Below, piece by piece: positions 17,601 through 25,763 of a stretch of DNA of 64,000 nucleotides. Source of the stretch: Eubacterium sp. (GTDB lineage: Bacteria; Bacillota; Clostridia; Lachnospirales; Lachnospiraceae); the NCBI GenBank assembly GCA_017475235.1, contig JAFVGA010000006.1, positions 1 through 64,000 on the forward strand. The letters are read 5' to 3'. Numbering within the stretch: position 1 is the stretch's first letter; each line of letters begins with the position of its first letter. Both the position numbers and the translations under genes were made by a program. Under the pieces are notes generated by a model that was not told the DNA's origin, searched no databases, and saw only the letters and a list, made by a program, of their open reading frames with translations.

Positions 17601-20192
17601 ACTACAACGACGGCAGCACCAACTACAACTACGACAACAGCAGCACCAACAACAACTACAACAACAGCCGCACCAACAACAACTACTACTACAACAGCAG
17701 TTCCAACCACTACAGAGGCGGAAACAGAAGCTCCAGTTAACAATTGGATTTCATGTACTGATAGATGGTTGCATAGACAGGCTGATGGAAGCTTTGTAGT
17801 AGAAGATGGAGCAGATTATAATGATGTACAAGGCATCACAGCAATTTATTGTGGTTCCTGGGGGAGTGCAGATATTGAAGTTAGCAATAATACTGAGGAT
17901 TTATTTACACTTCCAATTAACGTTATTAGCGCTGGGGTAGTTGAACAAGATTGGTGTCAACAATTACATGTTAATAAAACAGGACTAGATAGTTCTAAGA
18001 AATATAGTGTTAAGATTAAAGCTGGTGATACAGTTGTATTTGAAGATATAGCTGAGGATGCTACTTCATACAACGAGACAGCTAATCTAGCTGGAAAGCT
18101 TTCAGTTGGCCAGACTACACTTACATTTGAAGTAACTGAAATTGATAAACCTGATGAAGACCCTGATGTTCAAGATATTAATATCAGAACTTTAACAGAT
18201 GATATTGAAGCGAACGGTAATCTTTGGGCTGATTGGGTTAATCCAGAAGGAACAGCAAAGGCATATGCATACCTAGAACAGGTGGACGATGACCACGCTG
18301 CAGCAACGCTAAACAATGGTTGGATATTTAATGATCAAGCAAAGCAACCAATGACAAAGGTCGATAATGTAGTTAGAACTAGAGATGGTTCAATCACTAT
18401 AGAAGTTGGCGAAACATATACACTTATAGTAGAAGCGTATAATGCCTATAATCAGAAGGTTGGGTATGGAACTAAACAGATTACAATAACAGAACCAGAA
18501 GTAATAGGTGGAGATGTTGAGTTCTATGATTCTTATAGACAAGATTTAACTCAAGATAACAACACATATTACGCAATCTATACACACTGGAACAAAGTTC
18601 CTGGCGCAGCTGGATACAAGTCATATATTAATGAAGAAACAGATGACAAGAAAGCTGTTGCTTCCAACGGATGGTGTTGGAGTGATCAGGGAACAGTAGG
18701 TTCAACTGATACATGGGTAGATACAGTTATCAGAACTAAGGATGGAACATACCTGGACGATAACACTACTTACACATTGATTGTAGTTGCGTACGACCAC
18801 GATGGAAACGAGATTGGTCGTGGTACACAAGAGTTTGCCGGCAAAGCGGCACCAACTACTGCAACTGAAACGACTACCACAGAGGAAACAACTACCACAG
18901 AAGAACCAAGTACTGCAGCGCCAACAACTACCACAGAAGCACCAACTACCACAGTAGAGCCAACTACACAAGGCGCGGTTGATCCATATAGTCGTCAAGA
19001 GTGGAAAGCAGCCACAGATGGTTCGGATTACAAGATTTGTATAGTCGGCCATAAGACTACTGATGAGTTCACTGGAGTATTCCAGAGAGAAGGAGCGACA
19101 CTTTATGCTTCGGGTTCTGCGGCTGTATTGAAACCAAATTATAAGAGCGCAACTCTTAATGGAAATTCAATTAACATTTGGGCAGGAGCATTTATTAGAG
19201 TTACTATCGCTGATCTAAATGAAAATGCTGATAACGAATTAGTTATTACTGATACATATGATAATGAATATACAATCATTATTAGATCTGGTAATCCATA
19301 TCCAGATGCCCTTACTGAAGAACCTACAGAGGCTCCTGAACCACTGGGTGATGAATGGATTAATGTTACTGGTGGAGGAACTCAGTGGTATTACAACGAT
19401 ACTACTAAGATAAAGATTAATCAGGTTGTTAGTGTTCAGAAACCTGGATTCGCAGATCAACAAGGTATATACCTAACTGTACCAGCTGGCATTTCTGAAG
19501 TATCTATCAACGGTGTGAGCCAGAGCGCAACTGCTACAGAGCAAACAATCTGTGGCGTACAGGGTGCAGGCGTAGTAATATTCTTGTCAGCTATGACATC
19601 ATATACAAACGAGATTGCTATTAAGAATGGTACGAATATTTCATATATTCAGATTCGAAATGCTTTGGCGACAGAGCCAAAGACAGGCAATCAATATGAT
19701 GTAGAGGTATATAAGACAAATGAGATTTATCCAACAAAGAGTGGATTAATATTCGCAGGTTGGTTCTCAGATGCTGATTATACTAACGTTTATGATGGTA
19801 CATCAGGTGTTGCTTACGCGAAGTTTATAGATGAAGATGTACTTACATTTAAGTCGCAGTGGCAATTGCCAGATCATAATGCAGTGAGATTTGTTAGTTC
19901 AGTTGATAGTGTGGACTACGACAAAGTAGGATTTATCTTTACCGGCACTTATGGAGATAAGACAATTAACAAGACCGATAAAGAAGTGACTAAAGTATAC
20001 AAAGATATCAAAGCGGCGGGTGAAAATGTTAAACCTACAGTATTTAGCGAAAGTTCAACATACTTCTTTATTTACACAATTAGAAATATGGATGGAAGCA
20101 AAGCTTCGACATGGTCAGTAACTCCTTACTATGTAACACTAGATGGTACAAAGGTATTGGGTAAGACTGGAAAAGCTAGCTGGACACCATAA
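14625..20192 (+). CDS. Giant secreted GH16 beta-glucanase with Thr-rich linkers
   Basis: 1855 residues from the ATG at 14625; an ATG at 14613 abuts the ribosome site and is less likely. Signal peptide about 1-32. The GH16 domain (about 36-288) resembles beta-1,3- or beta-1,3-1,4-glucanases, with catalytic motif GELDIMEH (E159, D161, E164). Then come modules separated by TTTTTT/APTT linkers: two carbohydrate-binding-like jelly-roll modules (15.55-16.00 and 16.13-16.57 kb); three FN3-like repeats beginning PEGF or APTGF (16.68, 17.04, 17.32 kb); one further module (17.74 kb); a pair of 105-residue repeats (18.17, 18.51 kb); two smaller modules (18.98, 19.34 kb); and a C-terminal GWFSDADY InlB-like repeat plus a VRFVSSVD domain (19.73-20.19 kb). 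No sortase motif or dockerin is seen. It probably degrades laminarin- or lichenan-like beta-glucans outside the cell. Confidence 0.88.
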   Translation: MYKRLLAYTMAIVLVFCGITFTPGGNNKVSAQVADPSASGWQLQWSDEFNGSSLDTNVWGYEIGRGDNGWGNAELQYYTARTSNVAVNSGSLKITAQKESYNGAQYTSGRINTKNRKTFKYGKMEAKIRVNGGNQNGVWPAFWMMGNDYDSVGWPACGELDIMEHANSNNYTEGTLHWGPSWNSHSSWGSYNDGQYNYYSDNTNNGINGWHTYGVTWDEDQIKWYMDDNVFLTANISSGMSSHKYFTKDAFFILNLALGSTSTGYTQYKAPDANFESATMEVDYVRAYSYGGSSVTTTEATTTSAESSSIDMNQTYDGTSTTIDTALGEYQLFLPSWNSSAAKAGVDSSNSSHVKVMPTSSKYYSWGSQLYFNVSGVTSGSSYTVSWPVKTTSSGTLQASFSSSQISTSGSRETLSGTQTANSSTLKVALDFSYLAANSNALEVWQPTVKDSSGNIIYPSGGGTTTTTTAAPTEATTESVTTTSVEPTTTSYSTLTPTQDVPKGSWTKFGLYECQVYTWNNFSAKASVDPVNDSHIIVQKTDNNYDIWGIQIMISMPELTDSYEVDKYYYEWPIRLNGSNYDSYICSSDGTNGSNNRTDISPGYQTITGAIELKDGVPAIVIGLGCVNSANSIDFYRPTVKTADHQIVYPPQEDTTEEPTTTTTVAPTTTTTTVAPTTTTTVNPVDEVPEGFTAQVVGQNVLINYQSDRACKLFVDGSYDRDVTNGMTIPITNNYTAGQHSFAIAFKLDVAPWEGKKTDPVYVTIPEPETEAPTTTEAPTTTTAAPTTTTTTAAPTTTEAPTQQAAPTGFTATVSGTNIKFNWVEYGYANLYIDGVYYNYIQKNHDYTDQLFYGTHTYEIAMITQDTFHESLKSDPIEVTVEEPTTAAPTTTTTKAPKQKSAPTGFTVVGYGSSLRFSWSTTGNTANLYVDGEYFGQVSKNGTLPKTSFGYGNRSYQISLPTNDSFGETLKCDPVEYNIPEPTTTTTAAPTTTTTTAAPTTTTTTAAPTTTTTTAAPTTTTTTTAVPTTTEAETEAPVNNWISCTDRWLHRQADGSFVVEDGADYNDVQGITAIYCGSWGSADIEVSNNTEDLFTLPINVISAGVVEQDWCQQLHVNKTGLDSSKKYSVKIKAGDTVVFEDIAEDATSYNETANLAGKLSVGQTTLTFEVTEIDKPDEDPDVQDINIRTLTDDIEANGNLWADWVNPEGTAKAYAYLEQVDDDHAAATLNNGWIFNDQAKQPMTKVDNVVRTRDGSITIEVGETYTLIVEAYNAYNQKVGYGTKQITITEPEVIGGDVEFYDSYRQDLTQDNNTYYAIYTHWNKVPGAAGYKSYINEETDDKKAVASNGWCWSDQGTVGSTDTWVDTVIRTKDGTYLDDNTTYTLIVVAYDHDGNEIGRGTQEFAGKAAPTTATETTTTEETTTTEEPSTAAPTTTTEAPTTTVEPTTQGAVDPYSRQEWKAATDGSDYKICIVGHKTTDEFTGVFQREGATLYASGSAAVLKPNYKSATLNGNSINIWAGAFIRVTIADLNENADNELVITDTYDNEYTIIIRSGNPYPDALTEEPTEAPEPLGDEWINVTGGGTQWYYNDTTKIKINQVVSVQKPGFADQQGIYLTVPAGISEVSINGVSQSATATEQTICGVQGAGVVIFLSAMTSYTNEIAIKNGTNISYIQIRNALATEPKTGNQYDVEVYKTNEIYPTKSGLIFAGWFSDADYTNVYDGTSGVAYAKFIDEDVLTFKSQWQLPDHNAVRFVSSVDSVDYDKVGFIFTGTYGDKTINKTDKEVTKVYKDIKAAGENVKPTVFSESSTYFFIYTIRNMDGSKASTWSVTPYYVTLDGTKVLGKTGKASWTP
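17586..17696 (+). repeat. 27-base tandem repeat encoding AAPTTTTTT
   Basis: Four consecutive 27-base units (17586, 17613, 17640, 17667) within the GH16 gene, differing mainly in third-position ACA/ACT/ACG choices. They form the longest Thr/Pro linker. Shorter, related ACA/ACT-rich linkers occur near 16015, 16590, 16940, 17270 and 18850. Confidence 0.8.
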
Positions 20193-20203
20193 TTCAACAT
20201 AAT

Positions 20204-20238
20204 AAAAGAGTCCACGGAAAACCGTGGACTCTTTTTTA
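20204..20238. terminator. Bidirectional terminator between the GH16 gene and tyrA
   Basis: AAAAGAGTCCACGG/CCGTGGACTCTTTT, a perfect 14-base stem with an AAAA loop. A-run on one side and T-run on the other serve both convergent genes. Confidence 0.93.
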
Positions 20239-20246
20239 TTGTTATA

Positions 20247-21347
20247 TTATTCATATCTTTTTATTACATTGTATCTGTGTTTTACCAACTGTTCGTATGC
20301 TTTATCGGCGTCGTCTTGTTTGTGGAATGTGATTCTCAAAACGCCTTCTTCGAATTCTCTGTTGTGAACGATTCCTATGTTTCTGATGTTTACACCGTTT
20401 GTTGCAAGGATAGTAGCAATGGTAGCGATGGCACCAGATTCATCAACGATATCGCAGAATAGAGTAAAGTGATTAAGGATAATACTGTTTGAAAGATTAT
20501 CGATATTGTCACGATAGTCTTTGCTTTCGACAAACATATCATGGATTTCTTTGGCTCTATGATTATCAAGTTCGTCTTTAACTTCTGACAAACTTTCGAT
20601 ATATTTCTCAAGCATCTTGCTAATCTCTTCTGAGTTAGTCATACAAATCTGTTCCCACATATCAGCAGAAGATGAAGCAATACGAGTGATACCCTTAAAA
20701 CCACCTGCGGCAAGAGTTTTCATATATTCTTCCTTAGAGTCATTGTCTTTAACCAAATTCACTAGACTTGATGCAATTAAATGTGGTAAGTGAGAAATGG
20801 TTGCGACAGTGTGATCGTGTTCCTCGGGTGTAAAAATAATAGGAATAGCTCCCATATCAGTTACGATTTGTTTGTATTCATCGACTTTATCGGCAGGAGA
20901 CTTTTCAGTAGGAGTGATAGCGTAAAACGCATTCTCTAACATATGGTTATGTGAATTCTCATAACCTGTCTTTTCTGAACCAGCCATTGGGTGTCCGCCA
21001 ATAAAGTTATCTTCCATATATAATTCAGCAACAACTTTGTGAATGTTACCTTTGACGCTGCCGACATCGGTAATTATGCAATCATCTTTAATGATGTCTT
21101 TAAGCACCTGAAGGTATTCAGTGTTTTTCTCGACAGGAGTGCATAGGAAAATATAGTCGCAGTCTTTAAAGGTGTCATCTACTTTGTCGGTTACGACATT
21201 TGCAGTTCCATCAGCTTTTGCCTGAATTCTTGCATCTTCGCCTCGGTTGTATGCACTGATAGTGCAGTCAGGGTAAACCTTACGCAATGTTTTAGCGATA
21301 GATCCGCCTATTAAACCTATTCCAATAAATCCAAAATTCTTATTCAT
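20247..21347 (-). CDS. tyrA: Prephenate dehydrogenase with C-terminal ACT domain
   Basis: 366 residues. It oxidatively decarboxylates prephenate to 4-hydroxyphenylpyruvate for tyrosine synthesis. The N-terminal Rossmann fold shows GIGLIGGSIA at residues about 8-17; family motifs include FLCTPV, ITDVGSVKG, GGHPMAGSEKTGYENS and HDHTVATISHLPHLIAS. The C-terminal 70 residues (HFTLFCDIVDESGAIATIATILATNGVNI) form an ACT domain, the likely site of tyrosine feedback. A good AGAGG site precedes the ATG. It sits alone on the minus strand between two secreted-protein genes that share a C-terminal module. Confidence 0.96.
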   Translation of the reverse strand: MNKNFGFIGIGLIGGSIAKTLRKVYPDCTISAYNRGEDARIQAKADGTANVVTDKVDDTFKDCDYIFLCTPVEKNTEYLQVLKDIIKDDCIITDVGSVKGNIHKVVAELYMEDNFIGGHPMAGSEKTGYENSHNHMLENAFYAITPTEKSPADKVDEYKQIVTDMGAIPIIFTPEEHDHTVATISHLPHLIASSLVNLVKDNDSKEEYMKTLAAGGFKGITRIASSSADMWEQICMTNSEEISKMLEKYIESLSEVKDELDNHRAKEIHDMFVESKDYRDNIDNLSNSIILNHFTLFCDIVDESGAIATIATILATNGVNIRNIGIVHNREFEEGVLRITFHKQDDADKAYEQLVKHRYNVIKRYE

Positions 21348-21470
21348 AAAAACCTCTTTAATAGTTAATTAAAGATAATGTATATCAATTGGGGTGAAAA
21401 ATCAATACAAAAAAGTATTTATTGAAAAATAATAAAACTGTGTTAGAATACAGACTGACCTTACCAGATA

Positions 21471-21479
21471 TGTTATAAT
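21471..21479 (+). promoter_or_regulatory. Extended -10 promoter of the secreted 359-residue protein gene
   Basis: TGT-TATAAT with no convincing -35, 20 bases before the ATG. Confidence 0.45.
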
Positions 21480-21498
21480 TAATGTGAGGTAATGAGAG

Positions 21499-22578
21499 AT
21501 GAAAACTATGATCAGAAAAAGACTTTTAACAATTATAATGAGCGCAGCATTGGTTGTGTCTTTTATTGCGCCATCTTTTACTGTTGAAGCAGGTGATGTA
21601 GATGACTTCTTTGCAGGAACTGCGGATCTATATGTTGTAGGTTCAAATGGTTATGATATTCCAGGACAGGCTAATTTAGTTTATGGCGAATTGGTTGATG
21701 GATACATCATCTTTAGAACTGAGGTTCATATTGAATCAGAAAATAAAGTGAGTGGAACAGAAATTGTTGAATTGAATCCTATTAATGGAAGTAATCTAGA
21801 TAATATTGAGAGCATAGAATATAGTGAGAAAGATGGTCCATGGACTGATGCTACGAACTATATTATAAATACAAACCATGAATATACAAACAAGTATAGT
21901 ATTAAGAGAAAATACAGAATCAAAGTTACAGGAAATGTTAGTTTCTCTTTGCATTATAAGGTTTATACTCCAGTTGGAATAGCTAATTATGCATCTATGT
22001 TTAGAAATATAGTTTTTGAGAATAATGGATTTTCGACTTGGATTGAAAGACCTGATAATGATCCAGAGAACATACAACACAATGTTGCAAACTATGGTGG
22101 AGAAGGTGAAGATCCTTATCCAACAAAGGAAGGAAAACTTTTTGCTGGTTGGTACACAGATAAAACATATGAAACACCTTATTTAGAAAGTACAGGTTAC
22201 GCATATGCTAAGTTTGTTGACGAAGCAGTATTAAGTTCAAGACATCAGTGGAAGAATGATCATACAGCACTTAGATTTGTCAGTTCGATTGATTCGATAG
22301 ATTATGATTGTGTTGGCTTTATCTTTAGTGGTACTTATGGAGATAAGGTGATTGAAGAAACGGACAAGTCAGTAACAAAAGTATACAAATCAATCTATGC
22401 AGAAGAACAACAGTTAAGTCCAACAGTCATTAGTGATGAATCAGAATATTTCTTTATATATACGGTTAGAAATATGGATAGTAGTATAGGCTCGTCATGG
22501 ACAGTGACACCATACTTTGTAACTCTGGATGGAACGAAGGTATTAGGTGAGACAAACACATTTTCCTATACACCATAA
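21499..22578 (+). CDS. Secreted protein sharing the GH16 protein's C-terminal module
   Basis: 359 residues. Signal peptide about 1-31 (SFTVEA cleavage). Residues about 32-205 form a beta-rich region I do not recognise. Residues about 205-250 carry an InlB/Listeria-Bacteroides-type repeat (YPTKEGKLFAGWYTDKTYE), and about 255-359 a domain with LRFVSSIDSIDYDCVGFIFS, FFIYTVRNMDSS and PYFVTLDGTKVLGETN. This last 155-residue block is collinear with the end of the GH16 glucanase, more than half identical by eye. Both proteins end in xxTP with no membrane anchor, so the block may attach proteins to the cell surface or a glycan; that is inference. GAGGT precedes the ATG. Confidence 0.75.
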   Translation: MKTMIRKRLLTIIMSAALVVSFIAPSFTVEAGDVDDFFAGTADLYVVGSNGYDIPGQANLVYGELVDGYIIFRTEVHIESENKVSGTEIVELNPINGSNLDNIESIEYSEKDGPWTDATNYIINTNHEYTNKYSIKRKYRIKVTGNVSFSLHYKVYTPVGIANYASMFRNIVFENNGFSTWIERPDNDPENIQHNVANYGGEGEDPYPTKEGKLFAGWYTDKTYETPYLESTGYAYAKFVDEAVLSSRHQWKNDHTALRFVSSIDSIDYDCVGFIFSGTYGDKVIEETDKSVTKVYKSIYAEEQQLSPTVISDESEYFFIYTVRNMDSSIGSSWTVTPYFVTLDGTKVLGETNTFSYTP

Positions 22579-22594
22579 TAAATATGAATTAACG

Positions 22595-22630
22595 AAGCAG
22601 TCTACGTCAAAGAGGTAGGCTGCTTTTTTA
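22595..22630 (+). terminator. Terminator after the 359-residue protein gene
   Basis: AAGCAGTCTAC/GTAGGCTGCTT (one G-U pair) followed by T-run. Confidence 0.85.
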
Positions 22631-22666
22631 ATGTATAAAAATTCTTTGTTAAAGTTTTAACCTTTA

Positions 22667-22695
22667 TTGTGTTAAAGCAAAAATAAGAGTACAAT
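22667..22695 (+). promoter_or_regulatory. Promoter of the EF-G-like gene
   Basis: -35 TTGTGT (22667-22672), 17-base spacer, -10 TACAAT (22690-22695), leaving a leader of about 55 bases before the ATG. Confidence 0.5.
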
Positions 22696-22758
22696 ATAAG
22701 TATGTTGTGGGGCATACATTGCTCACCGGATTAAAATTTTATAAGGAGGGACGTTTTT

Positions 22759-24846
22759 ATGAAAGTATATGAAACTTCCAAAATTAGAAACGTTGTATTT
22801 TTAGGACACGGAGGGGCCGGCAAGACCACTCTAGCTGAAGCATTCGCATATTCGACTGGTGTGATAAATCGAATGGGAACGATAGTCGATGGAAACACTA
22901 TAAGCGATTATGACGAAGAGGAAACTAACAGACAGTTTTCGATTAGTGCGTCTGTAGTTCCTGTAGAGTGGGAAGGTTTGAAATACAATATTTTAGATGC
23001 CCCAGGCTATTTTGATTTTATCGGTCAAGCAGAAGATGCTATGAGTGTGGCTGATGCTGCTGTAATAGTTATTAACGGAAAAGCTGGCGTGGAAGTCGGT
23101 ACAGTTAAAGCTTGGGAAATTTGTGAACGTAGACAAATTCCTAGAATGTTCTTTGTAACAAATATGGATGATCCAAATGCGGATTATGCCCAGATAGTTC
23201 GAGACCTCAAGGATAAATTTGGAAAGAAGATTGCTCCTTTCCATTTGCCTATCATCGAGGGGGATTCACTAACTGGTTATGTGAATGTAGTTAAGATGGG
23301 TGGACGAAAGTATACCGATGATCAGGGTAACTATACGGAAATGGATATTCCAGATAGTATTCACGGTGAACTCGATCCTTGTAGAGATGCTTTGATGGAG
23401 GCTGTGGCTGAGTCTGATGAAGATCTAATGGAAAAATACTTTGAAGGCGAAGAATTCACACCAGAAGAGATTTCAAATGCACTTAGACAAAATGTAATTA
23501 GTTGTGATATTGTTCCAGTTTTGCTTGGATCAGCTATCACATGTCAGGGTGTAACATCGCTTCTTCAGGGATTTGAAAAATATTTCCCATCAGCAGATAA
23601 AGCAGAAGTATTGAAGAAGGCTACTGACGTAAACACAGGTGAAGAAGTGGTAGCAGACTTTGATGATTCTAAACCAGTATCAGCTTATGTATTCAAAACT
23701 ATCATGGACCCATTCGTTGGAAAGTATTCTCTAGTGAAGGTTCGTACTGGTATTTTGAAAGCAGGCGATACAGTATTTAACGCAAACAAGGACGTAGAGG
23801 AAAAATTGAATAAGCTCTACGTTATGAGAGGTAAAGACGTTATTGAAGTTCCAGAACTTCATTCAGGAGATATCGGAGCCATTGGTAAGTTAGATAGTAC
23901 ACGTACTGGTGATACATTATCTACTAAGAAATGGGCTATCGAGTATCATCCAACAACAATGTCTAAACCTTATACATACATGGCATATACTGCTAAGAAC
24001 AAAGGTGATGAAGATAAGATTGCACAAGCTTTGACTAAGCTTTGTATCGAAGATTTGACTTTCAAGTTTGTAGTGGACGATGAAAACAGACAGACATTAC
24101 TTTATGGTATAGGAGATCAACAGATTGAAGTAATGGCATCTAAACTAAAGAACAAATATAAAGTTGAAATCGAGCTTCATAAACCTAGAATTGCTTTCCG
24201 CGAGACTATCAGAAGTAAATCTCAGGTTCAAGGAAAGCATAAAAAACAATCCGGTGGACACGGACAGTATGGTGACGTAATTATGGAATTTGAGCCATCA
24301 GGCGATCTTTCTACAGCTTACGAGTTTGCGGAGAGAGTAGTTGGTGGTGCTGTACCAAAGAATTACTTCCCAGCTGTTGAAAAAGGTATTCAAGAGTGTG
24401 TTAAGGCAGGACCTATGGCTGGTTATCCTGTAGTGGGAATCAAGTGTACTCTTATAGACGGTTCTTACCACCCTGTAGATTCATCTGAGATGGCATTTAA
24501 GACTGCATCGGTACTCGCATTTAAGAAAGGTTTCATGGAGGCTAATCCAGTTCTCCTAGAGCCTATTGCAGAACTTAAAGTTACATGTCCAGATGAAAAT
24601 TCAGGAGACGTAATGGGAGACCTAAATAAGAGACGTGGTAGAGTTTCTAATATGACAGCTATTGAAGGCGGAAAGCAGTTTATTGAAGCTGAGGTTCCAG
24701 TATTAGAACTTTATGGATATTCCACAGCCCTTCGTCAAATCACAGGAGGTAGCGGCGAATTTGAATACGTAGTATCCAAGTACGAGCAAGCTCCAGGTGA
24801 TGTTCAGGCTAAACAGATCGAGGAAAATGCAAACAGAGAAGATTAA
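22759..24846 (+). CDS. EF-G-like translational GTPase (EF-G2 type)
   Basis: 695 residues with the full EF-G domain order: GTPase (1-280), beta-barrel domain II (about 300-390), then III, IV and V. Its motifs differ from canonical EF-G: P-loop GHGGAGKTT (residues 16-24) in place of AHIDAGKTT, a switch-I region NRQFSISASV in place of the usual RGITI, G3 DAPGY, and G4 TNMDD in place of NKMD. Domain IV keeps GGHGQYGDV. These traits mark the EF-G paralogue often called EF-G2, not the translocase that sits beside tufA and rpsL. Its role is uncertain; ribosome-dependent GTPase activity with altered translocation is reported for some relatives. AAGGAGGG precedes the ATG. Monocistronic. Confidence 0.9.
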   Translation: MKVYETSKIRNVVFLGHGGAGKTTLAEAFAYSTGVINRMGTIVDGNTISDYDEEETNRQFSISASVVPVEWEGLKYNILDAPGYFDFIGQAEDAMSVADAAVIVINGKAGVEVGTVKAWEICERRQIPRMFFVTNMDDPNADYAQIVRDLKDKFGKKIAPFHLPIIEGDSLTGYVNVVKMGGRKYTDDQGNYTEMDIPDSIHGELDPCRDALMEAVAESDEDLMEKYFEGEEFTPEEISNALRQNVISCDIVPVLLGSAITCQGVTSLLQGFEKYFPSADKAEVLKKATDVNTGEEVVADFDDSKPVSAYVFKTIMDPFVGKYSLVKVRTGILKAGDTVFNANKDVEEKLNKLYVMRGKDVIEVPELHSGDIGAIGKLDSTRTGDTLSTKKWAIEYHPTTMSKPYTYMAYTAKNKGDEDKIAQALTKLCIEDLTFKFVVDDENRQTLLYGIGDQQIEVMASKLKNKYKVEIELHKPRIAFRETIRSKSQVQGKHKKQSGGHGQYGDVIMEFEPSGDLSTAYEFAERVVGGAVPKNYFPAVEKGIQECVKAGPMAGYPVVGIKCTLIDGSYHPVDSSEMAFKTASVLAFKKGFMEANPVLLEPIAELKVTCPDENSGDVMGDLNKRRGRVSNMTAIEGGKQFIEAEVPVLELYGYSTALRQITGGSGEFEYVVSKYEQAPGDVQAKQIEENANRED

Positions 24847-24861
24847 TTGAATACCAAAAAT

Positions 24862-24898
24862 AAAGAGAATGTCATATATTTGGCATTCTCTTTTTTTA
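24862..24898 (+). terminator. Terminator after the EF-G-like gene
   Basis: AAAGAGAATGTCA/TGGCATTCTCTTT with a TATATT loop (one G-U) and T-run. Confidence 0.88.
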
Positions 24899-24901
24899 AT
24901 G

Positions 24902-24910
24902 TGATATAAT
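24902..24910 (+). promoter_or_regulatory. Extended -10 promoter of thiN
   Basis: TGA-TATAAT at 24902-24910, 34 bases before the ATG; no clear -35. Confidence 0.45.
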
Positions 24911-24944
24911 GAATAGCGATTAAATATGGAGAGATTATATAATT

Positions 24945-25556
24945 ATGAAAAACAGATGTGTTATTGTTGGTAGCATGAATGTAGATTCAAGAATACAAGA
25001 TTATTTAGAAGACAGTTTTGTTATTGCCGCTGACGGTGGCTTGTTAAACTTGGAGAAAAGTAATAAAACACCTGATTTGATTCTAGGTGATTTTGACTCG
25101 CTTGGATTTGAACCAGAGGGAGAGAATGTAATTAAATATCCTGTGAAGAAAAATGATACTGATATGATGTTGGCGGTCAAGAAAGCTATTGATTTGGGTT
25201 ACAAGGAGATAGTTATTTTTGGTGGATGTGGTGGAAGACTTGATCACACTTTAGCAAACATTAATACAATGGTTTATGCGTTAGAAAAAGGCGCTAATAT
25301 ATCTATACTTGATTCACAAAATGATATGTATATAACTGATGATTCTTTAAGACAATCGCGTAGAGATAAAGACAATATTTCTTTGTTTGCAATTGAAGAA
25401 AAAGCGGTTGTTGATATTGAAGGAGCTAAATACAGTGGGAAAAATATAGTCATTTCAAATAACACTACACTAGGCGTAAGTAATTCTTTTGCAGATGATG
25501 AAGTAAAAATAAGTGTGGTTGAAGGAACGATTTTAGTTATTGTGAGTAATGAATAA
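24945..25556 (+). CDS. thiN: Thiamine diphosphokinase
   Basis: 203 residues. It transfers pyrophosphate from ATP to thiamine, giving TPP. Family motifs: AADGG near residue 28, LILGDFDSLG near 46, KKNDTDMMLA near 69, GGCGGRLDHTLANI near 93, and the C-terminal beta region with LGVSNSF. GGAGAG lies about 12 bases before the ATG, a rather long spacing. It adjoins the TPP riboswitch and thiT, so this locus handles thiamine import and activation, but thiN itself lies upstream of the riboswitch and is not under its control. Confidence 0.95.
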   Translation: MKNRCVIVGSMNVDSRIQDYLEDSFVIAADGGLLNLEKSNKTPDLILGDFDSLGFEPEGENVIKYPVKKNDTDMMLAVKKAIDLGYKEIVIFGGCGGRLDHTLANINTMVYALEKGANISILDSQNDMYITDDSLRQSRRDKDNISLFAIEEKAVVDIEGAKYSGKNIVISNNTTLGVSNSFADDEVKISVVEGTILVIVSNE

Positions 25557-25623
25557 CAATTGATGATTTTATAATTGACTTTTAACATATATAGTTGTAA
25601 ACTTTTTAAGAATAGAATATAGA

Positions 25624-25762
25624 TGCTAGGGGTGCTTAAAGCTGAGATAGACGTAAGTCTTGTCCCTTATAACTTGATTAGGTTAATACCTACGTAAGGA
25701 AGCAAAACATTTTATTAAGTGTGTAATAATACCTCTAGCGATAAAATCACTGGAGGTTTTTT
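25624..25762 (+). promoter_or_regulatory. TPP riboswitch with terminator
   Basis: The aptamer runs from TGCT (25624) to AGCA (25704), which pair as P1. It holds the conserved GGGGTGC, CTGAGA (25642-25647), CCCTT, and TTAATACCTACGTAAGGA segments. The expression platform is a terminator, ACCTCTAG/CTGGAGGT (25731-25757) with T7. Its 3' arm contains GGAGG, which is also the thiT ribosome site, so TPP could act at transcription and translation. A possible promoter is TTGACT (25575-25580), 17 bases, TAAACT. Confidence 0.95.
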
Positions 25763-25763
25763 T

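Noticed and set aside
16776..17743. Minus-strand Val- and Cys-rich ORFs over the GH16 linkers
   Set aside because: They are the reverse reading of ACA/ACC Thr repeats, giving strings of Val and Gly or Cys; not genes.
25719..25763. Upstream extension of thiT through the riboswitch terminator
   Set aside because: The frame is open but begins within the terminator; the ATG at 25764 has GGAGG at the right distance and gives the family's usual N-terminus.
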